Under the pieces are notes generated by a model that ran no database searches, was not told where the DNA came from, and worked only from the letters and a program-made list of their open reading frames with translations. From Curvibacter cyanobacteriorum (GTDB taxonomy: Bacteria > Pseudomonadota > Gammaproteobacteria > Burkholderiales > Burkholderiaceae_C), in contig NZ_JAQSIP010000010.1 in the NCBI RefSeq assembly GCF_028649475.1, positions 62,001 through 126,000 of the forward strand: a stretch of DNA of 64,000 bases, read 5' to 3'. Positions 63,121 to 64,000 of the stretch are shown here, one piece after another (the stretch's first letter is position 1; the number at the start of each line of letters is the position of its first letter). The position numbers were made by a program, and so were the translations under genes.

Positions 63121-64000
63121 ATGAGCATCCAAGCCGTGGCCCGTCAGGCCGGGGTCTCCGTGGCCACCGTGTCGCGGGCCTTCAACCAGCCCGATCAGGT
63201 GGCGCCCGCCACCCGGCGCCAGATCGAGCAGGCCGCCCAGGCCCTGGGCTACCTGCCCAACGCCAGCGCGCGCACGCTGCGCACCCAGCGCAGCCGCGTG
63301 CTGGGCGTGGTGCTGCCGACCCTGGTCAACCCGGTGTTCGCCGAATGCCTGCAAGGCATGGCCGAGGCCGCCGCCCAGGCCGGCCATGCCCTGATGCCCC
63401 TGACCACCGACTACGAAGTCGCGCGCGAAGAACAGGCCGTGAACCACCTGCTGGCCGCCAACGTGGCGGGCCTGGTGCTGGTCGTCGCCAACCCCAGCCA
63501 GTCGGGCGCCCTGCGCCGCCTGCAAGCCCGCGCCCTGCCCTATGTGCTGGCCTACCACCAGCACCCCGAGCACCCCTGCGTCGGGGTGGATGGCGAGCAG
63601 GCCGTGGCCGACCTGGTGGCTCGCCTGGTGGCCCAGGGCCACCGCCACATCACCATGGTCAGCGGGCAGCGCAGCGCCTCGGACCGCGCCGAGCAACGCT
63701 GCCGCGGCTACCAGCGCGGCATGGCGGCCGCCGGCCTGCCCGCCGAACCCGTGCTGGAGGTGCCCTTCATGGCGCAGGCGCTGCAGGACATCGTGGCGCG
63801 CCTGCGCCGCGCGCCCGTGCCCACCGCCCTGCTCGCCTCCAACGACCTGCTGGCACTGCGCTGCCTGCGCGCGGCGCACCTGGCCGGCCGCGCCGTGCCC
63901 ACCCAGCTCAGCGTGGTGGGCTTTGACGGCATCGCGCTCGGGGCCGACCTGACGCCGATGCTCAGCACCATCACCCAACCCAATGCCGACCTGGGGCAGC
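63121..64000 (+). CDS. LacI family transcriptional regulator (3' truncated by window edge)
   Basis: A repressor of which the first 293 residues are present. The helix-turn-helix reads SIQAVARQAGVSVATVSRAFNQPDQV, followed by the hinge GYLPNASARTLRTQRSR, and a sugar-binding type domain (LGVVLPTLVNPVFAECLQGM, then SDRAEQRCRGYQRGMAAAGL, LASNDLLALRCLRAA). The frame runs off the end of the window without a stop. The effector is not identifiable, a carbohydrate being likely. A LacI-type operator immediately upstream suggests autoregulation; its targets should lie beyond the right edge. Confidence 0.9.
   Translation, partial: MSIQAVARQAGVSVATVSRAFNQPDQVAPATRRQIEQAAQALGYLPNASARTLRTQRSRVLGVVLPTLVNPVFAECLQGMAEAAAQAGHALMPLTTDYEVAREEQAVNHLLAANVAGLVLVVANPSQSGALRRLQARALPYVLAYHQHPEHPCVGVDGEQAVADLVARLVAQGHRHITMVSGQRSASDRAEQRCRGYQRGMAAAGLPAEPVLEVPFMAQALQDIVARLRRAPVPTALLASNDLLALRCLRAAHLAGRAVPTQLSVVGFDGIALGADLTPMLSTITQPNADLGQ

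Overview
The window looks like a stretch of core chromosome from a high-GC betaproteobacterium of the order Burkholderiales, most likely family Comamonadaceae. This is inferred from gene content and order (ftsK-lolA-rarA, DUF3579 beside argD-argF, kynB-kynU-kynA, paired pimeloyl-CoA-type acyl-CoA dehydrogenases, an acnD/prpF-type methylcitrate operon) and from GC-rich codon use. No tRNA, rRNA, transposase, prophage or CRISPR array was recognised. The left edge cuts purM and the right edge cuts a LacI-family regulator gene.

Layout. 1-3.4 kb: end of purM with its terminator, then an overlapping trio of isochorismatase-like hydrolase, DJ-1/PfpI protein and GlxA-type AraC regulator. 3.4-7 kb: SirB1-like protein, MurJ lipid II flippase, ribosomal protein S20, DUF3579. 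7.2-9.7 kb: argD-argF arginine genes and a small cysteine-cluster protein. 9.8-12.4 kb: feoA-feoB plus a small membrane protein with a CxxCxxCxxC motif, behind a Fur-box-like site. 12.4-15.3 kb: kynBUA, tryptophan to anthranilate. 15.4-18.5 kb: orphan ParA-like ATPase, DUF47-Pit phosphate uptake pair with a Pho-box-like sequence, small DMT protein. 18.6-22.3 kb: livHMGF branched-chain amino-acid ABC transporter without its binding protein. 22.7-28 kb: rarA, a hypothetical gene, lolA, ftsK. 28-30.7 kb: Crp/Fnr regulator, trxB, rpmB-rpmG. 30.7-35.9 kb: MocR-type regulator, DUF2917 gene, acyl-CoA desaturase, RsmB-type methyltransferase, DUF1653.

36-39.3 kb holds the most distinctive locus: a two-component system (kinase with a Pro/Gly-rich periplasmic loop) divergent from an acidic protein with six EF-hand loops, with repeated motifs between them. 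39.4-46 kb: purN, racemase, YceH-type protein, two acyl-CoA dehydrogenases, a Tat-exported lipoprotein hydrolase, DUF3297. 46-54 kb: propionate catabolism: a PrpR/RamB-type regulator divergent from thioesterase-prpC-acnD-prpF and an isocitrate-lyase/PEP-mutase-family lyase, with TTTGCAAA-like repeats in the shared promoter. 54-57.5 kb: metE and divergent metR. 57.7-63 kb: HNH endonuclease, ribF, ileS, lspA. 63.1 kb to the end: LacI-family regulator behind two perfect 16-bp palindromes.

Almost everything is recognisable housekeeping or catabolic metabolism. The less described material lies in small proteins (Feo-linked CxxC protein, the DUF genes), the putative calcium-related two-component locus, and several regulatory palindromes and repeats. 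Long open frames antisense to real genes are common here because of the high GC content and were left out.
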